A stretch of 64,000 nt of DNA, taken from the NCBI GenBank assembly GCA_017425245.1, contig JAFOOX010000014.1, positions 1-64,000 of the forward strand. The letters are read 5' to 3'. Shown in pieces: positions 1-7,356 of the stretch. Made by a program: the position numbers and the translations under genes. This DNA is from Gammaproteobacteria bacterium. GTDB taxonomy: Bacteria > Pseudomonadota > Gammaproteobacteria > Enterobacterales > Neiellaceae. The notes under the pieces were generated by a model that saw only the letters and a program-made list of their open reading frames with translations, ran no database searches and was not told where the DNA came from. Each line of letters opens with the position of its first letter. Within the stretch, counting starts at the first letter, position 1.

Positions 1-125
1 GGTTCGACAGGCTCACCACGAACGGGTGAAGTAGACTCGGCATGAGCGGGTTCGACAGGCTCACCACGAACGGGTGAAGCAGACTCGGCATGAGCGGGTT
101 CGACAGGCTCACCACGAACGGGTGA
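1..125. repeat. 48-bp tandem repeat, about 2.6 copies
   Basis: Copies begin at 1, 49 and 97 and are nearly identical. Each carries GTTCGACAGGCTCACCACG followed by AAC, an imperfect hairpin with GTTCG/CGAAC arms and a 12-nt loop. The unit is 48 bp, a multiple of three, and lies in frame inside the GIY-YIG gene on the minus strand, encoding a 16-residue peptide repeat. It belongs to the same family as the repeats at 151-169 and 497-601 (shared TTCGACA-GCTCA---CGAAC core). There are no spacers, so this is not a CRISPR array. The array may continue left of the window. Confidence 0.9.
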
Positions 126-476
126 CGATGAATCTCCCAGATTCCGGTCACCCTGAGCTTGTCGAAGGGTGTCTTGCTCAAGGGCAGAAAGTCGAAGTGT
201 GTTTTGTGCCAAGCGTGAAACCTCAGCCCAGTCGCCTTGAATCATCGCCTCCTTCTTTTTCCGCCCCCATCCCTTGATCTGTCTCTCGGCCATCAAGGCT
301 TCTTCTCGGGTTGCAAACGTTTGAGAGTAAACCAGCTCAACAGGCAAGCGTGTGGCTGTATAACACGACGGAAATGAGCGGCTTTGATGCTGTGAAATGC
401 GTTGCGCAAGGTCATCGGTATGACCTGTGTAATAGCTGCTGTCATTACATTTCAGGAGGTATACCCAGAAGCTCAT
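1..476 (-). CDS. GIY-YIG endonuclease-like protein with repeat-encoded C-terminal tail (partial)
   Basis: The frame opens at ATG 476 and runs off the left edge with 158 complete codons and no stop. Residues 1-80 form a small GIY-YIG domain of the YhbQ/UPF0213 type: VYLLKC...YYTGHTDDL at the N-terminus, then a catalytic-type AERQIKGWGRKKK segment near 62-75. Residues 105-110 (LRQAQG) come from the repeat copy at 151-169. From about residue 118 the protein is the translated 48-bp repeat, SPVRGEPVEPAHAESA, two full copies and a third cut by the edge. The family is a single-strand or structure-specific nuclease fold; the substrate here is unknown. It follows hsdM on the same strand, where hsdS is usually found. 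An ATG at 480 is out of frame. Confidence 0.85.
   Translation of the reverse strand, partial: MSFWVYLLKCNDSSYYTGHTDDLAQRISQHQSRSFPSCYTATRLPVELVYSQTFATREEALMAERQIKGWGRKKKEAMIQGDWAEVSRLAQNTLRLSALEQDTLRQAQGDRNLGDSSSPVRGEPVEPAHAESASPVRGEPVEPAHAESTSPVRGEPVE
151..169. repeat. Single copy of the TTCG...CGAA repeat family, inside the GIY-YIG gene
   Basis: CCCTGAGCTTGTCGAAGGG is the reverse complement of the first 19 bases of the 39-bp repeats at 497 and 536. It is read in frame in the GIY-YIG gene as TLRQAQG. It shows that repeat copies have entered the 3' part of the gene at more than one place. Confidence 0.85.
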
Positions 477-496
477 TCATTTCTCTCTAAGGCTGG

Positions 497-601
497 CCCT
501 TCGACAAGCTCAGGGCGAACGCTGGTGCTGTGCTGCCCTTCGACAAGCTCAGGGCGAACGCTGGTGTTGTGGTGTCCTTTGACCGGCTCAGAGGTAAGGG
601 C
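497..601. repeat. 39-bp tandem repeat, two good copies and one degenerate copy
   Basis: Units start at 497, 536 and 575. The first two share CCCTTCGACAAGCTCAGGGC plus GAACGCTGGTG; the third is degenerate (TCCTTTGACCGGCTCAGAGG). The core folds as TTCG/CGAA around a 12-nt loop. The array fills the gap between the hsdM stop (613) and the GIY-YIG start (476), so the nuclease gene has copies of the same repeat family upstream and within its 3' end. Confidence 0.9.
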
Positions 602-612
602 GTGGCTCGACA

Positions 613-2106
613 TCATGGTTTCGCCGCCAGCGCCGACGACAGGATCGCTTTCAGCTGGTCGCGCAGGGTCTGGATCTGCTGCTGCTGGCTTTGGAATTGG
701 GCCAGCAGTTGCTCCGGGTCGTGGCTGATCTGTTCGCCCACATGGGGGTTTTTGATGTCGAGGTTGTAGTTGCGGGCCTTGATCTCATCAATGCTCACCT
801 GCCACGCCTGCGGCGTTTCCTCGCGGCTGGCAAAGCCATTGGCCTCGCTGCCCCACCAGACGCATTCGCTGGCGAACTCCTCAAACTGCATCGGCCGGGT
901 TTTGTTGTAGCTGGTGACCCCCTCCGGGTAGGGGTGTTCGTAGAACCAGACATGCGGGGTGGCCGGCCATTCGCTTTCCGGCTTTTTGGTAAAGAACAGG
1001 ATGTTGGTATTGATGCCGGTGTAGGGGTTAAACACCCCTTTGGGCAGGCGCACGATGGTGTGCAGATAGCACTGCTCCAGCAGCATCTCTTTAAGACGGG
1101 TTTTCATCCCTTCGCCAAACAGAAAGCCATCGGGCAGCACCACGGCGGCGCGGCCGTGGCTTTTCAGCAGTTTGACCACCAGTGCCATAAACAGGTCGGC
1201 GGTTTCGCGGGTGCGCAGGTGGGCGGGGAACTGGTTTTCCACGCCATCTTCTTCCATGCCGCCAAAAGGCGGGTTGGTGATGATCACGTTCACCCGGTCG
1301 GCTTCGCCGTAGTCGCGATAGGCGCGGCGGCTGAGCATGTTGTCGTGCTCGATCTGGGTGGGGGTGTCGATGCCGTGCAGGATCATGTTGGTGGTGCACA
1401 GCAGGTGGGGCAGGGCTTTTTTCTCCACGCCGTGGATGCTGGCCACCAGCTGGGCTTCGTCGTCGGCGCTTTTCACATAGCGGCTGCGCTTGTGGTCGAT
1501 GGCGCAGGCGAGAAAGCCGCCGGTGCCGCAGGCCGGGTCAAGCACGCTCTCATCCAGCTGCGGGTCTACCCGGTCGACGATGAACTTGGTGACGGCGCGC
1601 GGGGTGTAGAACTCGCCCGCATTGCCGGCGCTTTGCAGATCTTTGAGGATCTGTTCGTAGATGCTGCCGAAGGTGTGGCGGTCGGTGGTGTTGTTGAAGT
1701 TGATCTCGCAGATCTTGTTGATCACCTGCCGCATCAGGGTGCCCGACTTCATGTAGTTGTAGGCATCTTCAAATACGTTGCGGATCACCAGTGCCCGCTT
1801 GCCATGCTCACCGCTGAGGGTGAGGCCGGTTTTCAGGGTGGGGAACAGGTGCAGGTTTACAAAATCGCTGAGTTCATCGCCGGTGCGCCCTTCGGCATCT
1901 GCGGCCCAGTTGCGCCAGCGCAGGTATTCGGGCAGTGGCGATTTGTAGTTGTCTTCCAGCAGTTCGATTTCGGCTTCGCGGTCGTCGTAGATTTTGAGAA
2001 AAAACATCCACACCAGCTGGCTGATGCGCTGGGCGTCGCCATCGACGCCCACATCCTTGCGCATGATGTCCTGAATGGATTTGATGATACCGCTGACATT
2101 GCTCAT
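613..2106 (-). CDS. hsdM: Type I restriction-modification system methyltransferase subunit
   Basis: 497 aa N6-adenine methylase of a type I R-M system. It would use S-adenosylmethionine to methylate adenine in a bipartite target chosen by HsdS. The HsdM N-terminal helical domain covers about 1-140. The lead-in GEFYTPR is at 164-170, SAM-binding DPACGTG at 190-196 and catalytic NPPF at 278-281. It lies 17 bp after hsdR on the same strand, so the two are probably co-transcribed. All motifs are intact. The specificity subunit is not in the window: the next gene downstream is the GIY-YIG gene. Function as a modification enzyme therefore depends on an hsdS further left or elsewhere. Confidence 0.95.
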   Translation of the reverse strand: MSNVSGIIKSIQDIMRKDVGVDGDAQRISQLVWMFFLKIYDDREAEIELLEDNYKSPLPEYLRWRNWAADAEGRTGDELSDFVNLHLFPTLKTGLTLSGEHGKRALVIRNVFEDAYNYMKSGTLMRQVINKICEINFNNTTDRHTFGSIYEQILKDLQSAGNAGEFYTPRAVTKFIVDRVDPQLDESVLDPACGTGGFLACAIDHKRSRYVKSADDEAQLVASIHGVEKKALPHLLCTTNMILHGIDTPTQIEHDNMLSRRAYRDYGEADRVNVIITNPPFGGMEEDGVENQFPAHLRTRETADLFMALVVKLLKSHGRAAVVLPDGFLFGEGMKTRLKEMLLEQCYLHTIVRLPKGVFNPYTGINTNILFFTKKPESEWPATPHVWFYEHPYPEGVTSYNKTRPMQFEEFASECVWWGSEANGFASREETPQAWQVSIDEIKARNYNLDIKNPHVGEQISHDPEQLLAQFQSQQQQIQTLRDQLKAILSSALAAKP

Positions 2107-2123
2107 GACGATTCCAGGTTCAG

Positions 2124-4469
2124 TTAACTTGCGTTCTGCTTAAAGAGTTCGGTTTCAAGCGCTTGCAGCGCCTGTTCGTAGTTGGCCTTGCCGCCAAAGA
2201 CACCGTTGATGATCTCCACCGGGGTGCCGAGCTGGGTGAACGGGTCGAGCTTCAAGACGTTGTTGTTCTCGATGCTGGTGATCCCTTCGTCGGCGTATTT
2301 GTCGAGCAGGGCCTCAAGCACGGCGCGGGCCTTGTCGCCGTATTGGGTGAAGTAGTTGCGCTTCTTGACGTTGTTGGCGCGCTCGCGGCGGGTGAGCGGT
2401 GGCTGGTCGAAGGCGATGTGGCAGATCAGGTCGAAGTCGCCGTAGTCTTTGCCCACTTCCTGCGCCAGCTTGGGCAGCTCAATGCCATGTTCGGCCAGGG
2501 CTTCGATGATGGCGGCTTTCTTCTTGGCGCTGTGCCATTTGCTGAGGAAGTCGTCGAGCGAGGTGAACTCGCTGCGGATCCCTTTGCGGCTGTAGTCGCG
2601 ATAGCTCTCGGTGACCATCTGGCCATCTTCGCCAAGGTACTCCACCCGTTCAGAGAGAATGCGCACCTCTACACCGCTGACGCGAAACTTGTAGACGCCC
2701 GGTGGCTCGTTGATCTCGCCGGGCGTTTCTTCGCCCTCATCGGGCGTTGGGTCTGGCGGCACCGGGTCGTCATTGCTGTCCGGTTCGTAGATCACCACCG
2801 GCTCGCCATCGAAATCCGGGTCTTTGAACAGTTCGGTGGCGCGCTTGAAGTCCATGATGGTGAAGAAATACTTGTTCTGTGTTTCCTCAATGCGGGTGCC
2901 GCGCCCGACGATCTGCTTGAAGGTGGTCATCGAGTTGATGTTCTTGTCGAGCACGATCAGCTTGCAGGTTTTGGCATCGACGCCCGTCGTCAGCAGCTCT
3001 GAGGTGGTGGCGATCACCGGGTAGCGGCTTTCCGGATCGATAAAATTATCCAGCTCGGCTTTGCCTTCGACGCTGTCGCCGGTAATGCGCATCACGTAGC
3101 GGCTGTCTTTGGCCAGCTCGCCAGCGGCGTTGACGATCGCCTTGCGCATCCGTTCGGCGTGGTCGATGTCTTCGCAGAAGATGATGGTTTTCTGGTAGGG
3201 GTCGGTCGCCTTGAGCAGCGTCATCACCCGCTCGGCCACCAGCTTGGTGCGCTTGTTCAGCACCAGAATGCGGTCCATGTCAGCCTGGTTGTATTCACGC
3301 TGCTCCAGCGGGTTGCCCAGGTCGTCTGTCATGCCGGGCGGCGGTGTCCAACCGTGGATATCTTTGTCGATGTCGATACGCACCACTTTGTAGGGGGCCA
3401 GAAAGCCATCCTGAATCCCCTGTTTGAGCGAGTAGGTGTACACCGGTTCGCCGAAGTAAGTGATGTTGGAGGCGTACTTGGTCTCTTTCGGGGTGGCGGT
3501 GAGGCCCAGCTGAATGGCGCCGTCGAAATACTCCAGAATCTCCTTCCAGGCGGAATCGTCGTTGGCGCTGCCGCGATGGCACTCGTCGATCACGATCAGG
3601 TCGAAGAAATCGCGCGACACCGATTTGAAGATCTTGTCTGCTTCATCCGGGCCGGTCAGCGCCTGATACAGGCCGAGATAGACCTCGTAGGCGGGGTCGA
3701 TCTTGCGGTTTTTGATTTTGGTCATCACCGAGCCAAACGGCTTGAAGTCATTCCTCAGGGTCTGATCGGCGAGGTTATTGCGGTCAACCAGAAACAGAAT
3801 GCGCCGGGCTTTTTTGGCCTTCCACAGGCGGTAGATGATCTGGAAGGTGGTGTAGGTTTTGCCGGTGCCGGTGGCCATGACCAACAGCAGCCGCTTTTGC
3901 CCTTGCGCCACTTTTTCCATCACCCGGTTGATGGCGTCGGCCTGATAGTAGCGGGGCTCTTTGCCGCTGCCGTCGTCGTAGTAGGGTTCCGTTACCAGCG
4001 CCTCTTCGCTGTCGGCGATGCCGCGAAACTGCTTGTAGCGCTGCCACAGCTCAGCGGGCGAGGGGAAGGCGTCGAGGCCAAATTCCGTTTCGATATCGCT
4101 GCTAGCTGGGGCCACTTTGTTGTGGCAGGCAAAGCCATCGCCGTTAGAACTAAAGGCGCAGGGCAGATCCAGAATGGCGGCATAGCCCAACGCCTGCTGC
4201 AGGCCATGGCTGATGGTGGAGTTGTTGTCTTTGGCTTCCACCACCGCCAGCGCCACGCCTTTCTCTTTTTGCAGCACGTAATCGGCGAACTTCTTTTTCT
4301 TCTTGTTGCGCGATGACAGGTTGCCGCGCACCACCACTGGCCCAGGGGTGAGGGTGACTTCACGGCGGATCTGGGTTAGCTCGTCCCAGCCTGCTTTGAC
4401 GATCGCAGGGGTGATGAACTTGGCCTTGATGTCGGATTCGCTCAGCTGCTTCTTTTCCTTGCTGTCCAT
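2124..4469 (-). CDS. hsdR: Type I restriction enzyme R subunit (helicase-nuclease)
   Basis: 781 aa, at the short end for HsdR, resembling the EcoEI/EcoR124-related DEAD/DEAH family. It translocates DNA and cuts it when recruited by HsdM/HsdS at unmethylated targets. The N-terminal nuclease domain shows a PD-(D/E)XK-like pattern: D63, then VVEAK at 76-80. Helicase Walker A is GTGKT at 201-205 and the DEAD-box equivalent is DECHR at 295-299. A motif VI-like QIVGRGTRIEE lies in the second RecA domain. A C-terminal EcoEI_R_C-type region follows. No frameshift is visible. First gene of the minus-strand unit hsdR-hsdM-GIY-YIG. Confidence 0.95.
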   Translation of the reverse strand: MDSKEKKQLSESDIKAKFITPAIVKAGWDELTQIRREVTLTPGPVVVRGNLSSRNKKKKKFADYVLQKEKGVALAVVEAKDNNSTISHGLQQALGYAAILDLPCAFSSNGDGFACHNKVAPASSDIETEFGLDAFPSPAELWQRYKQFRGIADSEEALVTEPYYDDGSGKEPRYYQADAINRVMEKVAQGQKRLLLVMATGTGKTYTTFQIIYRLWKAKKARRILFLVDRNNLADQTLRNDFKPFGSVMTKIKNRKIDPAYEVYLGLYQALTGPDEADKIFKSVSRDFFDLIVIDECHRGSANDDSAWKEILEYFDGAIQLGLTATPKETKYASNITYFGEPVYTYSLKQGIQDGFLAPYKVVRIDIDKDIHGWTPPPGMTDDLGNPLEQREYNQADMDRILVLNKRTKLVAERVMTLLKATDPYQKTIIFCEDIDHAERMRKAIVNAAGELAKDSRYVMRITGDSVEGKAELDNFIDPESRYPVIATTSELLTTGVDAKTCKLIVLDKNINSMTTFKQIVGRGTRIEETQNKYFFTIMDFKRATELFKDPDFDGEPVVIYEPDSNDDPVPPDPTPDEGEETPGEINEPPGVYKFRVSGVEVRILSERVEYLGEDGQMVTESYRDYSRKGIRSEFTSLDDFLSKWHSAKKKAAIIEALAEHGIELPKLAQEVGKDYGDFDLICHIAFDQPPLTRRERANNVKKRNYFTQYGDKARAVLEALLDKYADEGITSIENNNVLKLDPFTQLGTPVEIINGVFGGKANYEQALQALETELFKQNAS

Positions 4470-4611
4470 CTCTACCCCTGCTGCCCCTGCAACTGCCCTA
4501 ACGGCGAGATGTTACCGCAGCAAAGGCGACTGGGTAGCTACTGTGCGTCAAACTGCGACTTGGCAAACCCGTGTGTTGCGCCCCTGCGTGACGAGCAGGC
4601 GCCAGGCCACC

Positions 4612-4900
4612 GCTGCGCGGCAGCAAGACAAATCGCGTAGCGATTTGAGTAAGAGCGCCGACCGGCCGGCGCTGGCCGGGCAAGGGCCGGTCCCGCCCGG
4701 CCCTTACCAATCCCGGCGGCCCGGTAGAGCAGCGCTGTTGATATCAATGGCCTGTTCCGGTGCCGCTGCCAGGCCGCTCGACGGCACTTCCCTGTGCCGG
4801 GCTCGCTCTCGGCGCCAATCCTGTCGCCTCGACCTGCCAGTCGCACCGAGGTTGGTGTTGGCTGTGCGGTGATCTCGGCGCTGCTCAAACGGGGTTGGGC
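4612..4900 (-). repeat. Inverted-repeat arm A of a hairpin-rich element
   Basis: Read on the minus strand this segment matches, with divergence, the plus-strand segment 5612-6117. Shared blocks in the same order are: AACCCCGTTTGAGCAGCGCC (4877-4897), GGAACAGGCCA (about 4748-4760), GCTCTACCGGGCCGCCGG (about 4717-4735), a 9-bp-stem hairpin with six-base loop (4682-4705), GGCCAGCGCCGGCC, GGCGCTC and the CAAATCGC/GCGATTTG hairpin (4629-4647). No credible coding frame was found in 4470-5072; the open frames there are short, overlapping and look unlike proteins. Confidence 0.8.
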
Positions 4901-5072
4901 AGCGTCGTGCCGCCGTGGTGGTAAGGCGGATTTCCCTGCGGGCTCACACAGTACCAAGCAAAGCGACGAGTCTGGCTTGCGCCAACGCCAACGGCGGGTG
5001 CAGCATAGCCATCAGTAACACCGCATTTTGGGCCTACGGGTTGATAAGCGCGGTAGCCGATTGCACGGAACG

Positions 5073-5537
5073 ATGTTGCGCGCCATGAATCCTGATGTAG
5101 TGCCTTATCTCTGCTGGCGTGTCATAGGGCTGCTGTTGCTGGCTCTGGGGCTTGCGGTGCTGTTACTTGGGTTTTACTGCGGTTATGGCTTCTTGGCAGA
5201 GGTCTTTAACGCTGCCGACGTTGGCGTGGTCAACCTAGCAACCTTCTTTGCCATTCTGAGCGGGCTTGGCATTGTCACTGCCAGTGCTGGCTACAGCCTA
5301 CTGCTGATTGATCGTCCCCCATCCAGGCTAGAACTGGTCCCTTGGCCGCTGTTAACTACATCTGGTCTGCTACTCATAGCCGGGCTGCTCGCGATTGCGT
5401 TCTGTGTACTTTATTGGCAACCGCCCCACGCCGCCGATGCGATAAAGGGGCTAGGCATCATCGGCGGCCTTGCACTGGGTTTTGTCTGGTCTGGAATGAA
5501 CAAAAGAAAAATGCGTACTAGGCGGTTTTTCCGCTGA
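5073..5537 (+). CDS. Orphan four-helix membrane protein, function unknown
   Basis: 154 aa from ATG 5073; ATG 5085 (MNPDVVPYL) is an equally good start and TTG 5028 is less likely. I do not recognise the family. Four hydrophobic segments are visible: GLLLLALGLAVLLLGFYCG, a second around VNLATFFAILSGLGIVTA, a third around LLTTSGLLLIAGLLAIAFCV and a last around GLGIIGGLALGFVW. It ends in a basic tail (NKRKMRTRRFFR). It stands alone between the two arms of the inverted-repeat element, with no same-strand neighbour within 1 kb. It could be cargo of that element or an unrelated small membrane protein. Confidence 0.6.
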   Translation: MLRAMNPDVVPYLCWRVIGLLLLALGLAVLLLGFYCGYGFLAEVFNAADVGVVNLATFFAILSGLGIVTASAGYSLLLIDRPPSRLELVPWPLLTTSGLLLIAGLLAIAFCVLYWQPPHAADAIKGLGIIGGLALGFVWSGMNKRKMRTRRFFR

Positions 5538-5611
5538 CGTATCGATGGGGGATGTTTGGGACTCTGGCCCTGTACATTCATTCAAACTCCCACGTTAGCC
5601 TTCTCCTACCA

Positions 5612-6117
5612 CCCCCGTTTTGAGCAGCGCCGCAATCAGGCAGCAACCAACCAAGTCTTCGGTGCCGATCGAGCGGTCGGCTAGCAGCACTGGAACAGGC
5701 CACGGAGATCAGAGGCGCCGGACATCCACCTCAGCGGCAGCGCAGTATTCCAACCCCGTTTGAGCGCCAGCGCCATCACCTTGCCATAAGCACGGCTGCG
5801 CGCTGGGTGACGTGCGAGCGACCTGGACGGTCGCGAGAGCTACTAAGGCACAGGGAGGTGACTTTGTAGCGACCGTCAGCCGGTGCGGATTAACCAATCA
5901 CGCCAGATATTGGCGCTCTACCGGGCCGCCGGAGAGTGCAGGGAGGCCGTGCGGAAACGGCCTCCTTGCCCGTCGTGGAGGGGGCGGCACCCCTCCATCT
6001 GCTGCCACGCAGTGGCATTCTCGCCGCGCAGCGGCGTTCAAAATCTGGCCAGCGCCGGCCAATCGGCGCTCTACTCAAATCGCGACGCGATTTGTCTTAT
6101 TGCCTGCGGCGCAGCCG
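5612..6117 (+). repeat. Inverted-repeat arm B of a hairpin-rich element
   Basis: Diverged copy of arm A in opposite orientation, longer because of extra sequence around 5711-5900 and 5970-6040. It contains a second copy of the CAACCCCGTTTGAG block at 5751-5774. Hairpins seen: GACGGTCGC/GCGACCGTC (about 5827 and 5868), GGAGGCCGT/ACGGCCTCC with loop GCGGAA (5942-5965), TGGAGGGG/CCCCTCCA with loop GCGGCA (5976-5997) and CAAATCGC/GCGATTTG (6076-6094). Open frames across 5538-6213 look like shadows of this structure, not genes. Confidence 0.8.
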
Positions 6118-6213
6118 CATTCCATTGCCGAAATCCCCCCAGCCCCCCTTTGCCAAAGTGGGGTAAAGACCCCGCCGCTGCTCTGCGGTGGCTACGCCTG
6201 CGCCGCAGGCGCA

Positions 6214-7356
6214 TCAAAACTCCCTGGGCAACCCCTTTTCCACCACCCGTACCAACCGTGCCTGCTTGTTGCGGGCCTCGGCTTCGCCGGGGGCTGCTGT
6301 GCCGCTGCGCTGGCGGGCCAGGGCCCAGTGGATATGGTCGGCAACCAGCGGGCTGGCGCTGGCTAAGCGGGCTTCAAGGGCGCTGATGATCGCCGGGTCG
6401 GTCGGGGCGTTGCCGAGGGCGACGGCCAAGTTGCGCTGCCAGCGCTCAAAGCCAATGCGGCGGATGGCGCTGCCCTCAAAGCGGGCGAGAAAGGTGGCTT
6501 CATCCCACTGCCAGAGATCGAGCAGGGCTGCGCGGTCGAGGCTGTGGCGCGGCTGGAAGTCGGCCTCTTGGCCGAGCTGGGCATAGCGGTTCCACGGGCA
6601 GACCAGCTGGCAGTCGTCGCAGCCGTAGATGCGGTTGCCGAGCAGCGGGCGCAGCTCCTCGGGGATGGCTCCCTGGTGTTCGATGGTCAGGTAGCTGATG
6701 CAGCGGCGGGCGTCGAGCTGATAGGGGGCGATGATGGCGCCGGTTGGGCAGATGGTGATACAGGCTACGCAGTTGCCGCAGCGTGGCGTCAGCGGCTGAT
6801 CGACGGGCAGCGGCAGGTTGATCAGCAGCTCGCCCAAGAAGAACCAGCTGCCTGCTTGGTCATCCAGCAGCAGGGTATGTTTGCCGATCCAGCCGAGGCC
6901 GGCGTCGGCCGCCAGTGGTCGCTCCAACACCGGGGCTGAGTCGCTGAACGGCCGGCAGATGGTCTCGGGGGCGACGGCGGCGATCTGCTCGCCCAGCTGT
7001 TTCAGGCGGTTACGCATCAGCTTGTGATAGTCGCGGCCGAGGGCGTAACGGCTGATGTAGGCGCGGTTGGGGTCGGCCAGGGTCTGGCCACAGCCGGCGT
7101 TGGTGGGCAGATAGTCGAGGCGTACGCTGATGACGCGCATTGTGCCGGGCAGCAGCTTGGCCGGGTCGAGGCGCAGTTCGAGGTTGTCGGCCAGCCACTG
7201 CATGTCGCCGTGGTGGCCGGCGGCCAGCCAGTCGCGCAGCAGCGGTTCATGGTGAGCCAGATCAGGCTTGCTGATACCGACGCCGGTGAAGCCTAGCGCC
7301 GCTGCCCAGCCCCTGATAAGTTCAGCCAAAGCCGCCATGCGGGCCTCGTCACTCAT
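6214..7356 (-). CDS. queG: Epoxyqueuosine reductase
   Basis: 380 aa. QueG reduces epoxyqueuosine to queuosine in the wobble position of GUN-anticodon tRNAs, the last step of queuosine synthesis, using cobalamin and two [4Fe-4S] clusters. Ferredoxin-like cysteine motifs are CGNCVACITICPTGAI and YGCDDCQLVCPWNRY near residues 190-250. The C-terminus has the HEAT-like ALARQRSG region. ATG 7356 was chosen over a TTG two codons earlier. Its start codon overlaps that of divergent nnr by two bases, so its promoter must lie inside nnr. The stop follows the repeat element directly. Confidence 0.95.
   Translation of the reverse strand: MSDEARMAALAELIRGWAAALGFTGVGISKPDLAHHEPLLRDWLAAGHHGDMQWLADNLELRLDPAKLLPGTMRVISVRLDYLPTNAGCGQTLADPNRAYISRYALGRDYHKLMRNRLKQLGEQIAAVAPETICRPFSDSAPVLERPLAADAGLGWIGKHTLLLDDQAGSWFFLGELLINLPLPVDQPLTPRCGNCVACITICPTGAIIAPYQLDARRCISYLTIEHQGAIPEELRPLLGNRIYGCDDCQLVCPWNRYAQLGQEADFQPRHSLDRAALLDLWQWDEATFLARFEGSAIRRIGFERWQRNLAVALGNAPTDPAIISALEARLASASPLVADHIHWALARQRSGTAAPGEAEARNKQARLVRVVEKGLPREF

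Noticed and set aside
1-601. Possible CRISPR array
   Set aside because: The 48-bp and 39-bp units are contiguous tandem repeats with no variable spacers, and no cas genes are present.
691-2127. 478-codon open frame on the plus strand
   Set aside because: It is antisense to hsdM over its whole length, has shadow-type composition, and hsdM has all catalytic motifs.
4303-5018. Several open frames on both strands across the region before the orphan membrane protein
   Set aside because: They overlap the hsdR start or the inverted-repeat arm, lack ribosome-binding sites and have Arg/Ala/Pro-rich composition typical of GC-rich non-coding frames.
4490-5620. Integron-type attC sites around the orphan membrane protein
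   Set aside because: Partial GTTAG and CTAAC strings occur, but none fits the paired RYYYAAC/GTTRRRY core sites with a palindromic body, and there is no integrase.
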